Made by a program: the position numbers and the translations under genes. Under the pieces are notes generated by a model. That model saw only the letters and a program-made list of their open reading frames with translations, had not been told where the DNA came from and ran no database searches. This document shows positions 36,344 to 45,506 of a DNA stretch of 64,000 nucleotides, one piece after another; positions within the stretch are counted from its first letter, which is position 1, and each line of letters begins with the position of its first letter. The DNA is from Rhodobacteraceae bacterium M382 (GTDB lineage: Bacteria; Pseudomonadota; Alphaproteobacteria; Rhodobacterales; Rhodobacteraceae), in NCBI GenBank assembly GCA_025141015.1, contig CP081098.1, forward strand, positions 2,858,501-2,922,500, in the 5' to 3' direction.

Positions 36344-37183
36344 TTACTTGATAAATGCCCGGATCGCTGCGGTGTATTCATCAGGAGCCTGAAACGACGC
36401 AAAATGGCTGGTCTTCTCAAGGATCAGGAATTCGGCGGATGGAATGAGATCAGCAATCATTCTGGAATGGTCCATCAGGATTGCTTCGTCAAATTCGCTT
36501 TGCACGACCAACGTTGGCACAGTCACTGATTTCAACGCCTCTGTCCCGCCGGGTTTTGAGGTGCCCCACATGGTCACAACACCACCCAGAAAAGCCTCAA
36601 ATCCATCTGGTGTTGGCGACATCGCAGCATAATCCGCAGCCATCAACCCGACATAACCGCCAAACAGTTCATTGGTTTCGACAGTTGGATCAACCCCATC
36701 CAAAGTGACATTACCAGCATGCGCAAAATGGCTGGCGAGCCGATCCGGGTGAGTCTGTGAAATCGCGTATCCGATATTGGCACCATCGGACCATCCCACC
36801 AGATGCACCTTGTCGACGCCCAGATGATCCAAGAGCGCCAGATAATCGGCGGCCAACAACCCATAACTATAGTCGCTGCCATCATTTGTGGACCGGCCAT
36901 GGCCACGGGTGTCGGCGACGATGACCTTGTGATCTCGCATCAGATCCGCAACCTGAGCCCCCCAGATGTCACCATGGGCCAACCCTCCGTGGATCATCAG
37001 GATCGGGGTACCATCGTCCGCCCCATAAGTGGCGTGATACATCTCGATCCCATTGACCGACACGGTGCCCGAGGATGCGGCTTGGGGCATCGCCGGAGTA
37101 TCTGGAATCGACATCCAACGCTCGTCGGCCTGAACCGCAGTGGCCGTGAAAATCGCCGCAGCAGCGAGAATTTTTGCAAACAT
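36344..37183 (-). CDS. Exported alpha/beta hydrolase
   Basis: 279 residues with a signal peptide (MFAKILAAAAIFTATAVQAD). The fold markers are MIHGGLAHGDIWG (oxyanion region), VIVADTRGHGRS, the nucleophile elbow LVGWSDGANIGY and the terminal histidine in LEKTSHFASFQAP. It is likely a periplasmic esterase or related hydrolase; the substrate is unknown. It is divergent from the AraC-type regulator across 106 bp, which suggests that regulator controls it. Confidence 0.88.
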   Translation of the reverse strand: MFAKILAAAAIFTATAVQADERWMSIPDTPAMPQAASSGTVSVNGIEMYHATYGADDGTPILMIHGGLAHGDIWGAQVADLMRDHKVIVADTRGHGRSTNDGSDYSYGLLAADYLALLDHLGVDKVHLVGWSDGANIGYAISQTHPDRLASHFAHAGNVTLDGVDPTVETNELFGGYVGLMAADYAAMSPTPDGFEAFLGGVVTMWGTSKPGGTEALKSVTVPTLVVQSEFDEAILMDHSRMIADLIPSAEFLILEKTSHFASFQAPDEYTAAIRAFIK

Positions 37184-37289
37184 TTTGCTCTCCCTTTTAT
37201 TGTGTGCCCTAATGGACCTGTCCCAAGTCTAGTGAGAAACCGGCCAAGACCGTTATGCAGCAAACGCAGATTTCAGCAGGAGCGTATCC

Positions 37290-38306
37290 TTGAAAAACAG
37301 AGCGATATCAACGCGCTGGTTTCCCGCATACGGGTTTTGCGAAGGTCAATCCGGACTGTTTGACAACGTGTTCACGGATTTCGATCAGCAGGCAGAGCAG
37401 CTGGCCGGACACGATCAGAGTTACCTACAGCTGACGCCGGGGGCCTTTCATGGGCGGTTTTTGTCAGCCTTTTTGGGGCCGGATGTTTCCATTCATCTGG
37501 AATACTGCAATCAGGCGCTTGAACAGGAAGTCATCGGGTCGCCCGACCATTTCACCTTTGGTGTGACCCTTGATGCGGCGACCGGGTTCACGAGCAAGGG
37601 CCGCCCCCTGTCGGAGGATCATTTCTTTCTGCTGCCGCCGTCCGGGAACCTGCATGTGATCAGCCCCAACCACGGGGTCGTGATGGCAATCGCGATCCGG
37701 AGTGACGCTTTTCTCAAACATCCCGTGCTGTCACCCGAGATCATGGAATGGGTCATGGCGCTGGAGGATGACATCGGCATCCTCCACGCACCCAGATTTG
37801 CCCACCGAATGCGCGAAGACGCAATTTCCGCGGTCGAAGGGCTGGCACAAGACAACGGGTCGGCGTCCTCGGCATTAATCGGGCAGGCCCTGATCGCGGG
37901 CATCATGTCCAAACTGGCGTTGGAGTGGAGCACTACAGCCGGAAGGCGCGCAGATGGTGCAACCCCGGTATTCAATCGGTTCGATCATTGCCGGTTTTGG
38001 CTTCGGTCTCGTGACGCCACACGGATCACCACGGATGACATCGCTCAATTTGCCAAAAGCTCGCGGCGATCTGTGGAGCAATCGTTTTCCGACAACGTAT
38101 CGATGGGGCCGTTGACATATATGCGGGTGGTCAGGCTGCATGATGTGCGACGCACGATGCTGGACCCGTCGTTTCGGGATCATTCGATCGGGGATATCGC
38201 GGCCCGGCATGGGTTCTGGGATTGGAGCCGTTTCTCAAATCAATACCGTCGCCATTTTGGTGAATTACCATCGGCAACACGCAAATCCCGGGCAAACCGG
38301 TGCTAG
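37290..38306 (+). CDS. AraC-family transcriptional regulator
   Basis: 338 residues. The C-terminal 100 residues hold the double helix-turn-helix: ITTDDIAQFAKSSRRSVEQS and HSIGDIAARHGFWDWSRFSN followed by QYRRHFGELPSA. The N-terminal region is a cupin-like sensor (TPGAFHGRFLSAFLGPDVSI). The start is TTG at 37290, supported by CAGGAG eight bases upstream and by the divergent arrangement with the hydrolase gene. It ends 12 bp before the convergent fatty acid hydroxylase gene. The effector is unknown. Confidence 0.88.
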   Translation: MKNRAISTRWFPAYGFCEGQSGLFDNVFTDFDQQAEQLAGHDQSYLQLTPGAFHGRFLSAFLGPDVSIHLEYCNQALEQEVIGSPDHFTFGVTLDAATGFTSKGRPLSEDHFFLLPPSGNLHVISPNHGVVMAIAIRSDAFLKHPVLSPEIMEWVMALEDDIGILHAPRFAHRMREDAISAVEGLAQDNGSASSALIGQALIAGIMSKLALEWSTTAGRRADGATPVFNRFDHCRFWLRSRDATRITTDDIAQFAKSSRRSVEQSFSDNVSMGPLTYMRVVRLHDVRRTMLDPSFRDHSIGDIAARHGFWDWSRFSNQYRRHFGELPSATRKSRANRC

Positions 38307-38318
38307 GGTCAGGGGGCT

Positions 38319-39056
38319 TTAAACCCGCGCTGCCTGTTCGATCTCCTGGGAGGATAGATCGTATTTCTGGGCAAATGTTTCGCGGGCCGACATCAGGCGT
38401 GGATCATCCGGTTTCAATCCCAGTGTACGGATAAATTCAATGCGTTGCTGATCGCGCAGGGCATCCCGCGCAATCGCGGTCCCCATCACCCGGTCGATCA
38501 CCTCGCCCCCGGGTGACACATGGAACCATTTGGAAAAATCCCGGAAATGATGCTGGTTGTGCAAGGTGGTGACATGACGTTCGACCCGTGTTTTACGTAC
38601 CGGCAAATGTGCGGTCATGTGAAACCATTCGTACCCCAAAAAGGTCGAAACACCACCAACCAGCACAACAGCGGCGGCAATCATCATCGCATCTGCAGGT
38701 AGAACAACACGCGCCGCCGCCCAAACCAGCACAAAATTGACAACCAGCATGGGCAGGGACACCCAGATCGGGGCAAAGAACAGCTTGGGTTTGGTCGGAA
38801 AATCATGGTGCCCGTAATGCGCCTGATACAAAAGGTTGAATGCCCACTGGCGGCGCGGTGGGTTCAGGTGAAACACATGCCTGTGCAATCCGTATTCATT
38901 CAGCATCTGCGCCGGGATCCCCAACAGGATCAGCGCCCACTGCCATGTCGCGCCCTGCCAGATCAGGACCCCCACCCCCAACGCAACAGCGGCAATCATC
39001 GGTGGGATCGAATTGTGGTGAAACAGCAATGGCAGTCGGTGCACGGCGTCCCTCAT
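38319..39056 (-). CDS. Fatty acid hydroxylase superfamily membrane protein
   Basis: 245 residues with about four membrane segments (IAAVALGVGVLIWQG, LPMLVVNFVLVWAAARVVL and others). Histidine clusters GLHRHVFH, HYGHHDFP, WFHMTAHLP and HNQHHFRDF match the di-iron site of the fatty acid hydroxylase/sterol desaturase superfamily. The HxxxH, HxxHH order and the short length fit the small bacterial members. The substrate is unknown. It lies 56 bp downstream of the crotonase gene on the same strand, so co-transcription is plausible. The ribosome site before the ATG is weak. Confidence 0.8.
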   Translation of the reverse strand: MRDAVHRLPLLFHHNSIPPMIAAVALGVGVLIWQGATWQWALILLGIPAQMLNEYGLHRHVFHLNPPRRQWAFNLLYQAHYGHHDFPTKPKLFFAPIWVSLPMLVVNFVLVWAAARVVLPADAMMIAAAVVLVGGVSTFLGYEWFHMTAHLPVRKTRVERHVTTLHNQHHFRDFSKWFHVSPGGEVIDRVMGTAIARDALRDQQRIEFIRTLGLKPDDPRLMSARETFAQKYDLSSQEIEQAARV

Positions 39057-39112
39057 TAGAACTGAACAGTGACCGGACAGGCACGACGGCCCCGTCGCGG
39101 TGGTTCATGTGC

Positions 39113-39898
39113 CTATTTAAAGACCGGTTTGCGACCTTGCATCTGCGCCGCAATCACTTCCATCTGTTCAGGCTTGCCGATCAGGTCCACCTGTTCCCGG
39201 CTTTCCTGCAATAGAACATCCGCCTGGGACGCCCCCGCTTCGGCGAACCCAATCAGACGCTTTGCCGCGCGGATGGCGTTGGGCCCTTTGTCGGCGATCT
39301 CGGTTGCCAGATCTTGCGCAGCGCGCAGCGGATTTTCACAGACCTGGGTTACCAATCCCCAGCGTTCGGCCTGATCCGCCGTGATGGGGCGGGCAGTATA
39401 GGTCAGCTGGCGCAAAACGTCCGAGCGTACCAGCTGTGGCAACAAGGCCATGCCCCCCATATCCGGCACGATACCCCATTTCATTTCCATAACCGCCAGC
39501 TTTGCATCCGGCCCGGCAATCCGGATATCGGCCCCCAGCGCCAGTTGCAGACCACCGCCATACACCACCCCATGCAGGGCCGCGATCACCGGAACAGGCA
39601 CCCGACGCCAGACCATTGCCACTTCCTGCATTTCGTTGGCGTCTTCGTGGCTGCGCTCCATCAACCAGGCCTTGGGATCGATCTTCCCCATCTGGGCAAA
39701 GCTCATCAGATCCAGACCGGCACAGAACCCCTTGCCCTCTCCCGACAGGACGACTGCACGCGCATCCGAAGCCGCGACCTCCTGGCCTGCAGCAAGGATT
39801 GCCTTGACCATGGCATCATCCAGCGCATTCACCTTGTCGCCTCGTGTGAGGGTCACATGAGCGATATTGTCAGCATATGTCACTGATACCCGTGCCAT
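39113..39898 (-). CDS. Enoyl-CoA hydratase/isomerase (crotonase) family protein
   Basis: 261 residues. Family landmarks are GEGKGFCAGLDLMSF (oxyanion hole), HGVVYGGGLQLALGADIRIA and MKWGIVPDMGGMALLPQLV with the position of the catalytic acids, and the C-terminal helix GFAEAGASQADVLLQESREQ. It acts on an acyl-CoA thioester, but hydratase and isomerase activity cannot be told apart by eye. The ATG at 39898 is preferred because CAAGGAGAC precedes it; the longer frame from 39952 adds 18 unrelated residues. It is divergent from the aminotransferase gene at 40113. Confidence 0.9.
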   Translation of the reverse strand: MARVSVTYADNIAHVTLTRGDKVNALDDAMVKAILAAGQEVAASDARAVVLSGEGKGFCAGLDLMSFAQMGKIDPKAWLMERSHEDANEMQEVAMVWRRVPVPVIAALHGVVYGGGLQLALGADIRIAGPDAKLAVMEMKWGIVPDMGGMALLPQLVRSDVLRQLTYTARPITADQAERWGLVTQVCENPLRAAQDLATEIADKGPNAIRAAKRLIGFAEAGASQADVLLQESREQVDLIGKPEQMEVIAAQMQGRKPVFK

Positions 39899-40004
39899 CG
39901 CAGGTCTCCTTGTCCCGGTTTTTCCAAAGATTGCCCTGATCCCGCTTGGCATGCCACTGCAACGTGGCGGAACCCTGCCCCCGAGGCGCTGCCTGCGCCA
40001 CAGG

Positions 40005-40049
40005 CAAGAATTTTAAAAAATTCTTGGCAAAATTCTTGCTAAGAATTTT
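40005..40049. repeat. Tandem AT-rich palindromes in a divergent promoter
   Basis: Two adjacent inverted repeats: arms CAAGAATTTT/AAAATTCTTG with AA between (40005-40026) and arms AAAATTCTT/AAGAATTTT with GCT between (40029-40049). All four half-sites share the AAGAATTTT word. They lie between the crotonase and aminotransferase starts in otherwise GC-rich DNA. They could be a multi-site operator or an AT-rich bending or nucleoid-protein site. Confidence 0.7.
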
Positions 40050-40112
40050 CCACCGCCATCGGAGGCCTTCTCCCCTCTTGCGGCACCGGGCCGAGCCTGT
40101 TTATCTGCCGTC

Positions 40113-41219
40113 ATGACCCATACCCGTTTCACGCCCCTCGCCGCCTCTCTGCCCTCGACCGTTCCGTTTGTCGGACCCGAAACCCAGGAAAGGGCGCGCG
40201 GGTCGGTTTTTGAGGCCCGGCTAGGTGCCAATGAGAATGTTTTTGGTCCGTCGCCAAAAGCAATTGCCGCAATGCAAGCAACAGCTGGGGACGTCTGGAT
40301 GTACGGCGACCCCGAAAACCATGACCTACGTCAGGCTTTGGCCGCCCATCACGGCGTGCGTGCCGACAACATCATGGTAGGTGAAGGCATCGACGGATTG
40401 CTGGGATACCTCGCCCGATTGCTGGTGGCCCCCGGCGATAGCGTGGTCACGTCACAGGGCGCGTATCCCACGTTCAACTACCATGTGGCTGGGTTTGGTG
40501 GCCAAGTGCACACGGTCCCCTATACCAAAGACCACGAAGACCCGGCCGCTTTGTTTGCCAAGGCCGCCGAGGTCGATGCCAAGATTGTGTATTTGGCCAA
40601 TCCCGACAACCCGATGGGCAGTTGGCATTCCGGGGCTGACATTGTCGCTGCGCTGTCGGATCTCCCCGACGGCACGCTATTGTTGCTGGACGAAGCTTAT
40701 GTGGAATGCGCCCCCCCGGGGACCGCGGCACCTGTCGCGGCAGATGATCCCCGTGTCATTCGAATGCGCACGTTTTCCAAGGCGTATGGCATGGCGGGGG
40801 CCCGCGTTGGGTATGCGCTGGCGCATCCGGATCTGATTCAGGCCTTTCACAAGGTGCGCAACCATTTTGGGATGAACCGCATGGCTCAGGCCGGTGCTCT
40901 TGCAGCATTGCAGGACACAGAGTGGCTGACCCATGTTCTGCGCGAAGTCGACACGGCCCGGACCCGGATCGCGGAAATCGCGGCAGAAAACGGATTGTCT
41001 GCGCTTGCCTCGGCCACCAATTTCGTGGCCATTGATTGCGGGAAAGACGGCGAATTCGCCAAATCGGTTCTGGACGGATTGATCGCGCGGGGTATCTTTG
41101 CCCGGATGCCTTTTGCTGCTCCGCAGAACCGATGCATCCGGATCAGCTGTGGACCAGAAATCATGTTGGATGCTTTTGCCGCAGCCCTGCCCGCAGCGCT
41201 GAAGGACGCCAGAGGCTGA
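40113..41219 (+). CDS. PLP aminotransferase, HisC-like (fold type I)
   Basis: 368 residues. The class I/II layout is seen: ARLGANENVFGPSPKA, YGDPENHDLRQALAAHHGV, VYLANPDNPMGSWH, LLLLDEAYVECAPPG, and the PLP lysine in MRTFSKAYGMAGARVGYALA. The best match in overall pattern is histidinol-phosphate aminotransferase, but it may act on another amino acid such as phenylalanine or tyrosine. No his genes are nearby. The ATG at 40113 has no clear ribosome site. It is followed 69 bp later by a small membrane protein gene. Confidence 0.85.
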   Translation: MTHTRFTPLAASLPSTVPFVGPETQERARGSVFEARLGANENVFGPSPKAIAAMQATAGDVWMYGDPENHDLRQALAAHHGVRADNIMVGEGIDGLLGYLARLLVAPGDSVVTSQGAYPTFNYHVAGFGGQVHTVPYTKDHEDPAALFAKAAEVDAKIVYLANPDNPMGSWHSGADIVAALSDLPDGTLLLLDEAYVECAPPGTAAPVAADDPRVIRMRTFSKAYGMAGARVGYALAHPDLIQAFHKVRNHFGMNRMAQAGALAALQDTEWLTHVLREVDTARTRIAEIAAENGLSALASATNFVAIDCGKDGEFAKSVLDGLIARGIFARMPFAAPQNRCIRISCGPEIMLDAFAAALPAALKDARG

Positions 41220-41288
41220 CGCTCGCAATAGATTTACCAGACATTCACCAACTGTGCGCTATACTTTTCGCTCAGGAGGTATGGCAAA

Positions 41289-41471
41289 ATGTCAGACAGT
41301 CATGAACGACCAAGGGCCCCTGACTACACCAATGCAGCCATTACAATGCTGGGTGTGAATCTGATGTGGATTTTTTTTGTGATCTGGGTGCTGTTTGGCG
41401 TCGTCCCGGTTCTGTTGTTGGCGCTTCTGATCAACCACGGCATTGACCGGTACGCGGCGGTTCGGAACTGA
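41289..41471 (+). CDS. Small integral membrane protein
   Basis: 60 residues. A hydrophilic N-terminus of about 18 residues (MSDSHERPRAPDYTNAAI) is followed by one long hydrophobic stretch, NLMWIFFVIWVLFGVVPVLL with LLALL, enough for one or two membrane passes, and a short basic tail (NHGIDRYAAVRN). I do not recognise a family. AGGAGG lies about 10 bases before the ATG, which supports translation. Confidence 0.65.
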   Translation: MSDSHERPRAPDYTNAAITMLGVNLMWIFFVIWVLFGVVPVLLLALLINHGIDRYAAVRN

Positions 41472-41824
41472 ACCAGCCCGGAAGTCCATCATGGATGGTC
41501 ATCCCACACGTGCGGTGAGCGGGTGGCGCATTTCGCCTGTGGCGGGGGTACCCGTTGCCCCATACACCAGCGATCATCACAGCGCGATTCGACACGTGCT
41601 CCGTCGACTTGGATGCACGAGATCGTGGATGTGCCTTCAACGTGCCCCGTTAAACCTATCCCGGAAATTTGCGCCCCGGTATTGATGAGCCCCCTAAGGC
41701 CGAGTGTGCCCCAAGCCATTTGTCACCTGGCGAACGCCACCAACGGGTGCGATGACCAGCCGCCAGGGGACGCCTATCCTCGTCGCTGGACTGCCTTCGT
41801 GGAACACCTGATGCCGAAACATCC
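41472..41824. other. Gene-free interval
   Basis: 353 bp between the small membrane protein and the class V aminotransferase. A 76-codon minus-strand frame (41489-41719) exists, but it has odd composition (Cys and Arg rich), no clear ribosome site and no recognised family. I treat the interval as non-coding. Confidence 0.4.
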
Positions 41825-43051
41825 TCACTCAGTGGAATTGTGCTGGGCCAGAACTCTTGCAGCCGCCTCGATCGCTCCGCTCCCATGTGGAATATCCAAC
41901 GCCGTTAACCCAGTTTGAACACCTCCGAGCAACCCCATGATCATCTGCCCGTTCACATGTCCCATATGCCCGAACCGGAACACGCCGTCACCCGCAGGAT
42001 CGCCGTCCGAAGCCATTCCCAAACCGATACCCAACGTCAATCCCAGATGACGCTCCACCCAGGATCGCAACCGGGTGCCATCCGGGGAGTCCAGCTTTAA
42101 CGCCGTCACCGCATGCGATCGCAGCTCTGGTCGGGAAACGTTCAGCGCAAACGACCCACCCTGCCCCCAGGCTTCGCTCGCCGCCCAGATCGCCTGTGCC
42201 AAGACCGCGTGACGCGCCCAGACGTGCTCCATGCCTTCTTCCAGGATCATGTCCAGCGCGACCCGCAGGCCATAAAGATGATGCGTCGGCGCGGTGCCGG
42301 CAAAATACTGAAAATAAGCTTCTGGATTCGCCCGTGGGGCCCAGTCCCAATACCGCGACACACGGGGCAAACTACGCCGCCTGTCTTCGGCCTTGGGGTT
42401 GAAAAACACAAAGCCCAGACCGGGCGGAACCATCAAACCCTTTTGGCTGGCCGTAACCGCCACATCCACACCCCAGGCATCCATTTCAAACCGGTCGCAC
42501 CCCATCGACGCAATGCAATCGGCCATCAACAGGGCCGGATGGTCCAGCTCATCCAGAACCGCCCGCAGTGCCCGAATGTCATTGCGGATCGAACTGGAGG
42601 TATCAACGTGAACGGCCAACACCGCTTTGATCTGATGCGCTGTATCGGCATGCAGCACATCAGCGATCCGGGCAATATCCCAACCGTTCGTGCGCCCAAA
42701 GTCCAGAATTCGGGCCTGTGCCCCGATCCCCTCGGCCATTTCCGCCCACCCCATCGCAAAGCGACCAGAGGCGGGAACCAGAACCGTTTCGCCGGGTGCC
42801 ACAGTGTTGGACAGCGCGGCTTCCCAGGCAGCATGTCCATTCCCGATGTAGATCGCGGCCTGATGTCTGGTGCGTGCCACTTTGCACAGATCCGGGATCA
42901 ACCCATGGGTCATCTCGACGAGTTCGCCGTTGTAGATATTGGGCGACGCCCGATGCATCGCCCGCAAAACCGCATCCGGCATTACCGATGGGCCCGGGAT
43001 CGCCAGATAACTGCGCCCCTGCGCGAGGGTTCTTGCCTGTTTGCCTGCCAT
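41825..43051 (-). CDS. Class V aminotransferase (serine/alanine-glyoxylate type)
   Basis: 408 residues. Motifs follow the alanine-glyoxylate and serine-glyoxylate aminotransferase family: IPGPSVMPDAVLRAMHRASP, YIGNGHAAWEAALSN, VHVDTSSSIRNDI, LMADCIASMGCDRFEMDAWG and the PLP lysine in VAVTASQKGLMVPPGLGF. The C-terminus has FRFGHMGHVNGQMIMGLLGG. Roles range from glyoxylate removal to one-carbon assimilation. CAGGAGAG precedes the ATG at good spacing. It is a single-gene unit; the 279-bp region upstream (43052-43330) contains a run of 10 C residues near 43210 and the promoter for the ABC exporter. Confidence 0.9.
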   Translation of the reverse strand: MAGKQARTLAQGRSYLAIPGPSVMPDAVLRAMHRASPNIYNGELVEMTHGLIPDLCKVARTRHQAAIYIGNGHAAWEAALSNTVAPGETVLVPASGRFAMGWAEMAEGIGAQARILDFGRTNGWDIARIADVLHADTAHQIKAVLAVHVDTSSSIRNDIRALRAVLDELDHPALLMADCIASMGCDRFEMDAWGVDVAVTASQKGLMVPPGLGFVFFNPKAEDRRRSLPRVSRYWDWAPRANPEAYFQYFAGTAPTHHLYGLRVALDMILEEGMEHVWARHAVLAQAIWAASEAWGQGGSFALNVSRPELRSHAVTALKLDSPDGTRLRSWVERHLGLTLGIGLGMASDGDPAGDGVFRFGHMGHVNGQMIMGLLGGVQTGLTALDIPHGSGAIEAAARVLAQHNSTE

Positions 43052-43330
43052 GACAGCCTCTCCTGAACCCGAACGAACACGGTCTTGATCACACCGCGAT
43101 CATACCGCGTTCATCCGGATGAAATCCCGTAATTTTGGGCCACCTTAGCGGCGCGCCGACCAGCGTCAATCTGGGATGTTTCACAAAGCATCACGAACGC
43201 GCCTGACCCTCCCCCCCCCCGGGCAAAGCTTGCACCCGCCGACACAGCTGCTTAAATGGCCCGGGCATAAAACCCGAGGTCACCGCATGGTGCGGCGCTT
43301 GCCCTCTTCCCAACAGATGGAGCCATCTAT

Positions 43331-45190
43331 ATGAGCCGTAAACCTGCCTCCTCTGCCGGGTTGATGCGCTGGGTCTGGACCGGGTACCTGCATCGCCATC
43401 TGGGACTTCTGGGTGTTGCGCTCATGTTCATGCTGCTCGAAGGCAGCATGGTCGGGGCCGTCAGCTATATGATGCAGCCGATGTTTGACGAGATTTTCGT
43501 CAAGGGAAACACCGGATCTCTGGGTTGGGTCAGCCTGGCGTTTCTGATCATCTTCACCCTGCGGGGGCTGGCTGGTGGTGGTCAAAAAGTGCTTCTGGCC
43601 CGGATTTCCCAGGAAACCGCAGCCCATCTGCGCATGGATATTCTGAATCGCACGATCCGACAGGACCCGTCGTTTCACCAGACCCACCCGCCGGGCTTTT
43701 TGATTCAACGAATCCAAAGTGATGTGTCTGCCGTGAACCAGGTCTGGCAAGTGATCATCACCGGTGCCGGTCGCGATGCTGTGTCTCTGGTCGTTCTGAT
43801 GGCCGTTGCGATCAATGTGGACTGGGCCTGGACAGCGGTGATGATGGGCGGTTTGCCGTTGCTGCTGCTGCCGATTGCCGTCGCCCAGCGGTATGTACGC
43901 AAAAAGGCGGCTCAGGCCCGCGATCTGGGAGCCACGCTGGCCACCCGGTTGGACGAGATCTTTCATGGGATTGTCCCGGTCAAGCTGAACAATCTGGAAG
44001 AATATCAAGCCGGACGGTTCAACACCCACATGAATGGCTTTGTCCGCTCGGAAGTGCGGGTGATCTTTGGTGCGGCGTCTCTCACAGCGATGATTGATTT
44101 CATGGCCGGGCTCGGGTTCATGGGGGTGCTGCTGTATGGCGGCTCTGAAATCATTCAGGGCGAAAAATCAGTTGGCCAGTTCATGAGTTTTTTCACCGCC
44201 ATTGGTCTGGCCTTTGATCCCATGCGTCGTCTCGCCTCGGTCAGCGGCACCTGGCAGGTCGCCGCCGCGGCGCTGGAACGGATCAAGGAGCTTATGGATG
44301 CGCCAATCACGCTGACCTCTCCGGAAAATCCCGTTGCGGCCCCGACTGGCCTGCCCGACATCCGGTTGGACAATGTGACCCTGAAATACGGTGATTCAAC
44401 AGTACTGAACAATTTGAGCCTGACCGCGGAGCCGGGAAAGACGGTCGCGTTGGTTGGCGCATCCGGTGCCGGTAAATCGACGATTTTCAACCTGTTGACA
44501 CGTCTTGTCGATCCACAGGAAGGCCGCGTGAGCGTTGGCGGTGTGGCCGTGGCGGACATGGATCTGGGAGAGCTGCGCAACCTCTATTCAGTGGTCACGC
44601 AGGAGGCGCTATTGTTTGACGAAACTCTGCGCGAAAATATTCTGTTGGGACGCACGGACGTCAGCGATGCGACGTTAAAAAAGGTGCTGGACGCCGCCCA
44701 TGTCAGTGATTTCCTCCCCAAGCTGGCCGATGGGTTGGACACCCAAGTCGGCCCGCGCGGGTCCGCCCTTTCGGGGGGGCAACGTCAGCGGGTGGTGATT
44801 GCACGCGCGCTTTTGCGGGACACGCCGATCTTGCTGTTGGATGAAGCGACTTCGGCTTTGGACGCGCAATCTGAGAAGGTGGTGCAGGAAGCCCTGGACC
44901 GGCTGTCCGGTGGGCGCACCACATTGGTCATTGCACACCGCCTGTCGACGATCCGGTCCGCAGATCTGATCGTCGTCATGGAACGCGGTGAGGTGGTCGA
45001 CCAGGGCACGCATGACGAACTGTTGGCCCGAGGTGGTATCTATGCCGACCTCTATCGGTTGCAGTTCCAGGACGGCAAGACGTTGGTGGACCCGGAAGGC
45101 GTCGCCGCCCAGATCCGCGATGATCCTGCAGAGACCCGGCCAAGAAGCCACTGGCTGCGACGCCTGACCACGCGGATGTTCGGCATCTGA
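43331..45190 (+). CDS. ABC exporter, fused permease-ATPase (MsbA-like)
   Basis: 619 residues: six membrane helices (residues about 25-320) and a C-terminal nucleotide-binding domain. The ATPase motifs are GASGAGKST (Walker A), ALSGGQRQRVVIARALL (signature), ILLLDEATSALD (Walker B) and IAHRLSTIRSADLI (switch histidine). It should work as a homodimer that exports lipids, drugs or other hydrophobic compounds; the family name MsbA is only a nearest guess. The ATG at 43331 follows GGAGCC. Family 1 element copy B follows the stop directly. Confidence 0.92.
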   Translation: MSRKPASSAGLMRWVWTGYLHRHLGLLGVALMFMLLEGSMVGAVSYMMQPMFDEIFVKGNTGSLGWVSLAFLIIFTLRGLAGGGQKVLLARISQETAAHLRMDILNRTIRQDPSFHQTHPPGFLIQRIQSDVSAVNQVWQVIITGAGRDAVSLVVLMAVAINVDWAWTAVMMGGLPLLLLPIAVAQRYVRKKAAQARDLGATLATRLDEIFHGIVPVKLNNLEEYQAGRFNTHMNGFVRSEVRVIFGAASLTAMIDFMAGLGFMGVLLYGGSEIIQGEKSVGQFMSFFTAIGLAFDPMRRLASVSGTWQVAAAALERIKELMDAPITLTSPENPVAAPTGLPDIRLDNVTLKYGDSTVLNNLSLTAEPGKTVALVGASGAGKSTIFNLLTRLVDPQEGRVSVGGVAVADMDLGELRNLYSVVTQEALLFDETLRENILLGRTDVSDATLKKVLDAAHVSDFLPKLADGLDTQVGPRGSALSGGQRQRVVIARALLRDTPILLLDEATSALDAQSEKVVQEALDRLSGGRTTLVIAHRLSTIRSADLIVVMERGEVVDQGTHDELLARGGIYADLYRLQFQDGKTLVDPEGVAAQIRDDPAETRPRSHWLRRLTTRMFGI

Positions 45191-45204
45191 CACCTGCGGC
45201 ACCA

Positions 45205-45290
45205 AAACCGCCGGAGTGCTCCCGCCCGCTGTGCCAGCATCAAAGATGCAGACACAGCCGTTGGGCCAGGCAGTGCTGCGCACTGCCGCC
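45205..45290 (+). repeat. Post-stop hairpin element, family 1 (copy B)
   Basis: GTGCTCCCGCCCG, a hairpin with arms GCATC/GATGC and outer pairs CTGTG/CACAG, then CCGTTGGGCC and hairpin GGCAGTGC-TGC-GCACTGCC. Sequence blocks match copies A and C, while the hairpin arms differ and still pair. Confidence 0.7.
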
Positions 45291-45429
45291 CCAAACTGTC
45301 CCGTCCCGTATTATTCAGGCCGGTTCAAAGCGGGTGCGCGCGCCAGGCCCGAACCAAGCTGCCCCAAGCCATCCAAAAAGATTTCAAAAGCTTGGCCAGC
45401 CTGTGCGAATCGCGTGGGCATCGACGCAC

Positions 45430-45506
45430 CGCAGTGCGCAAAGCGCACTGCCCGGCCCAACGGGCAAGGGGCATGAAATGCACCGATGCCGGGCGGGAGC
45501 CCTGGG
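45430..45506 (-). repeat. Post-stop hairpin element, family 1 (copy C)
   Basis: On the minus strand directly after the glycosyltransferase stop: GGGCTCCCGCCCG, a hairpin with outer GGCA/TGCC and inner GGTGCAT/ATGCCCC pairs, CCCGTTGGGCC, then GGGCAGTGCGC-TTT-GCGCACTGC. Confidence 0.7.

Larger units (their letters stand above)
45191..45506. other. Convergent intergenic region with two opposed family 1 elements
   Basis: 316 bp between the convergent ABC exporter and glycosyltransferase genes. It has no gene. Copies B (plus) and C (minus) of the family 1 hairpin element face each other, each beginning directly after the stop of the gene it follows. Confidence 0.6.

Noticed and set aside
41489-41719. 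A 76-codon minus-strand frame
   Set aside because: Cys/Arg-rich composition, no ribosome site and no family resemblance.
43208-43220. A run of about ten C residues
   Set aside because: Lies in non-coding DNA far from a start codon, so phase variation of a gene is not suggested.
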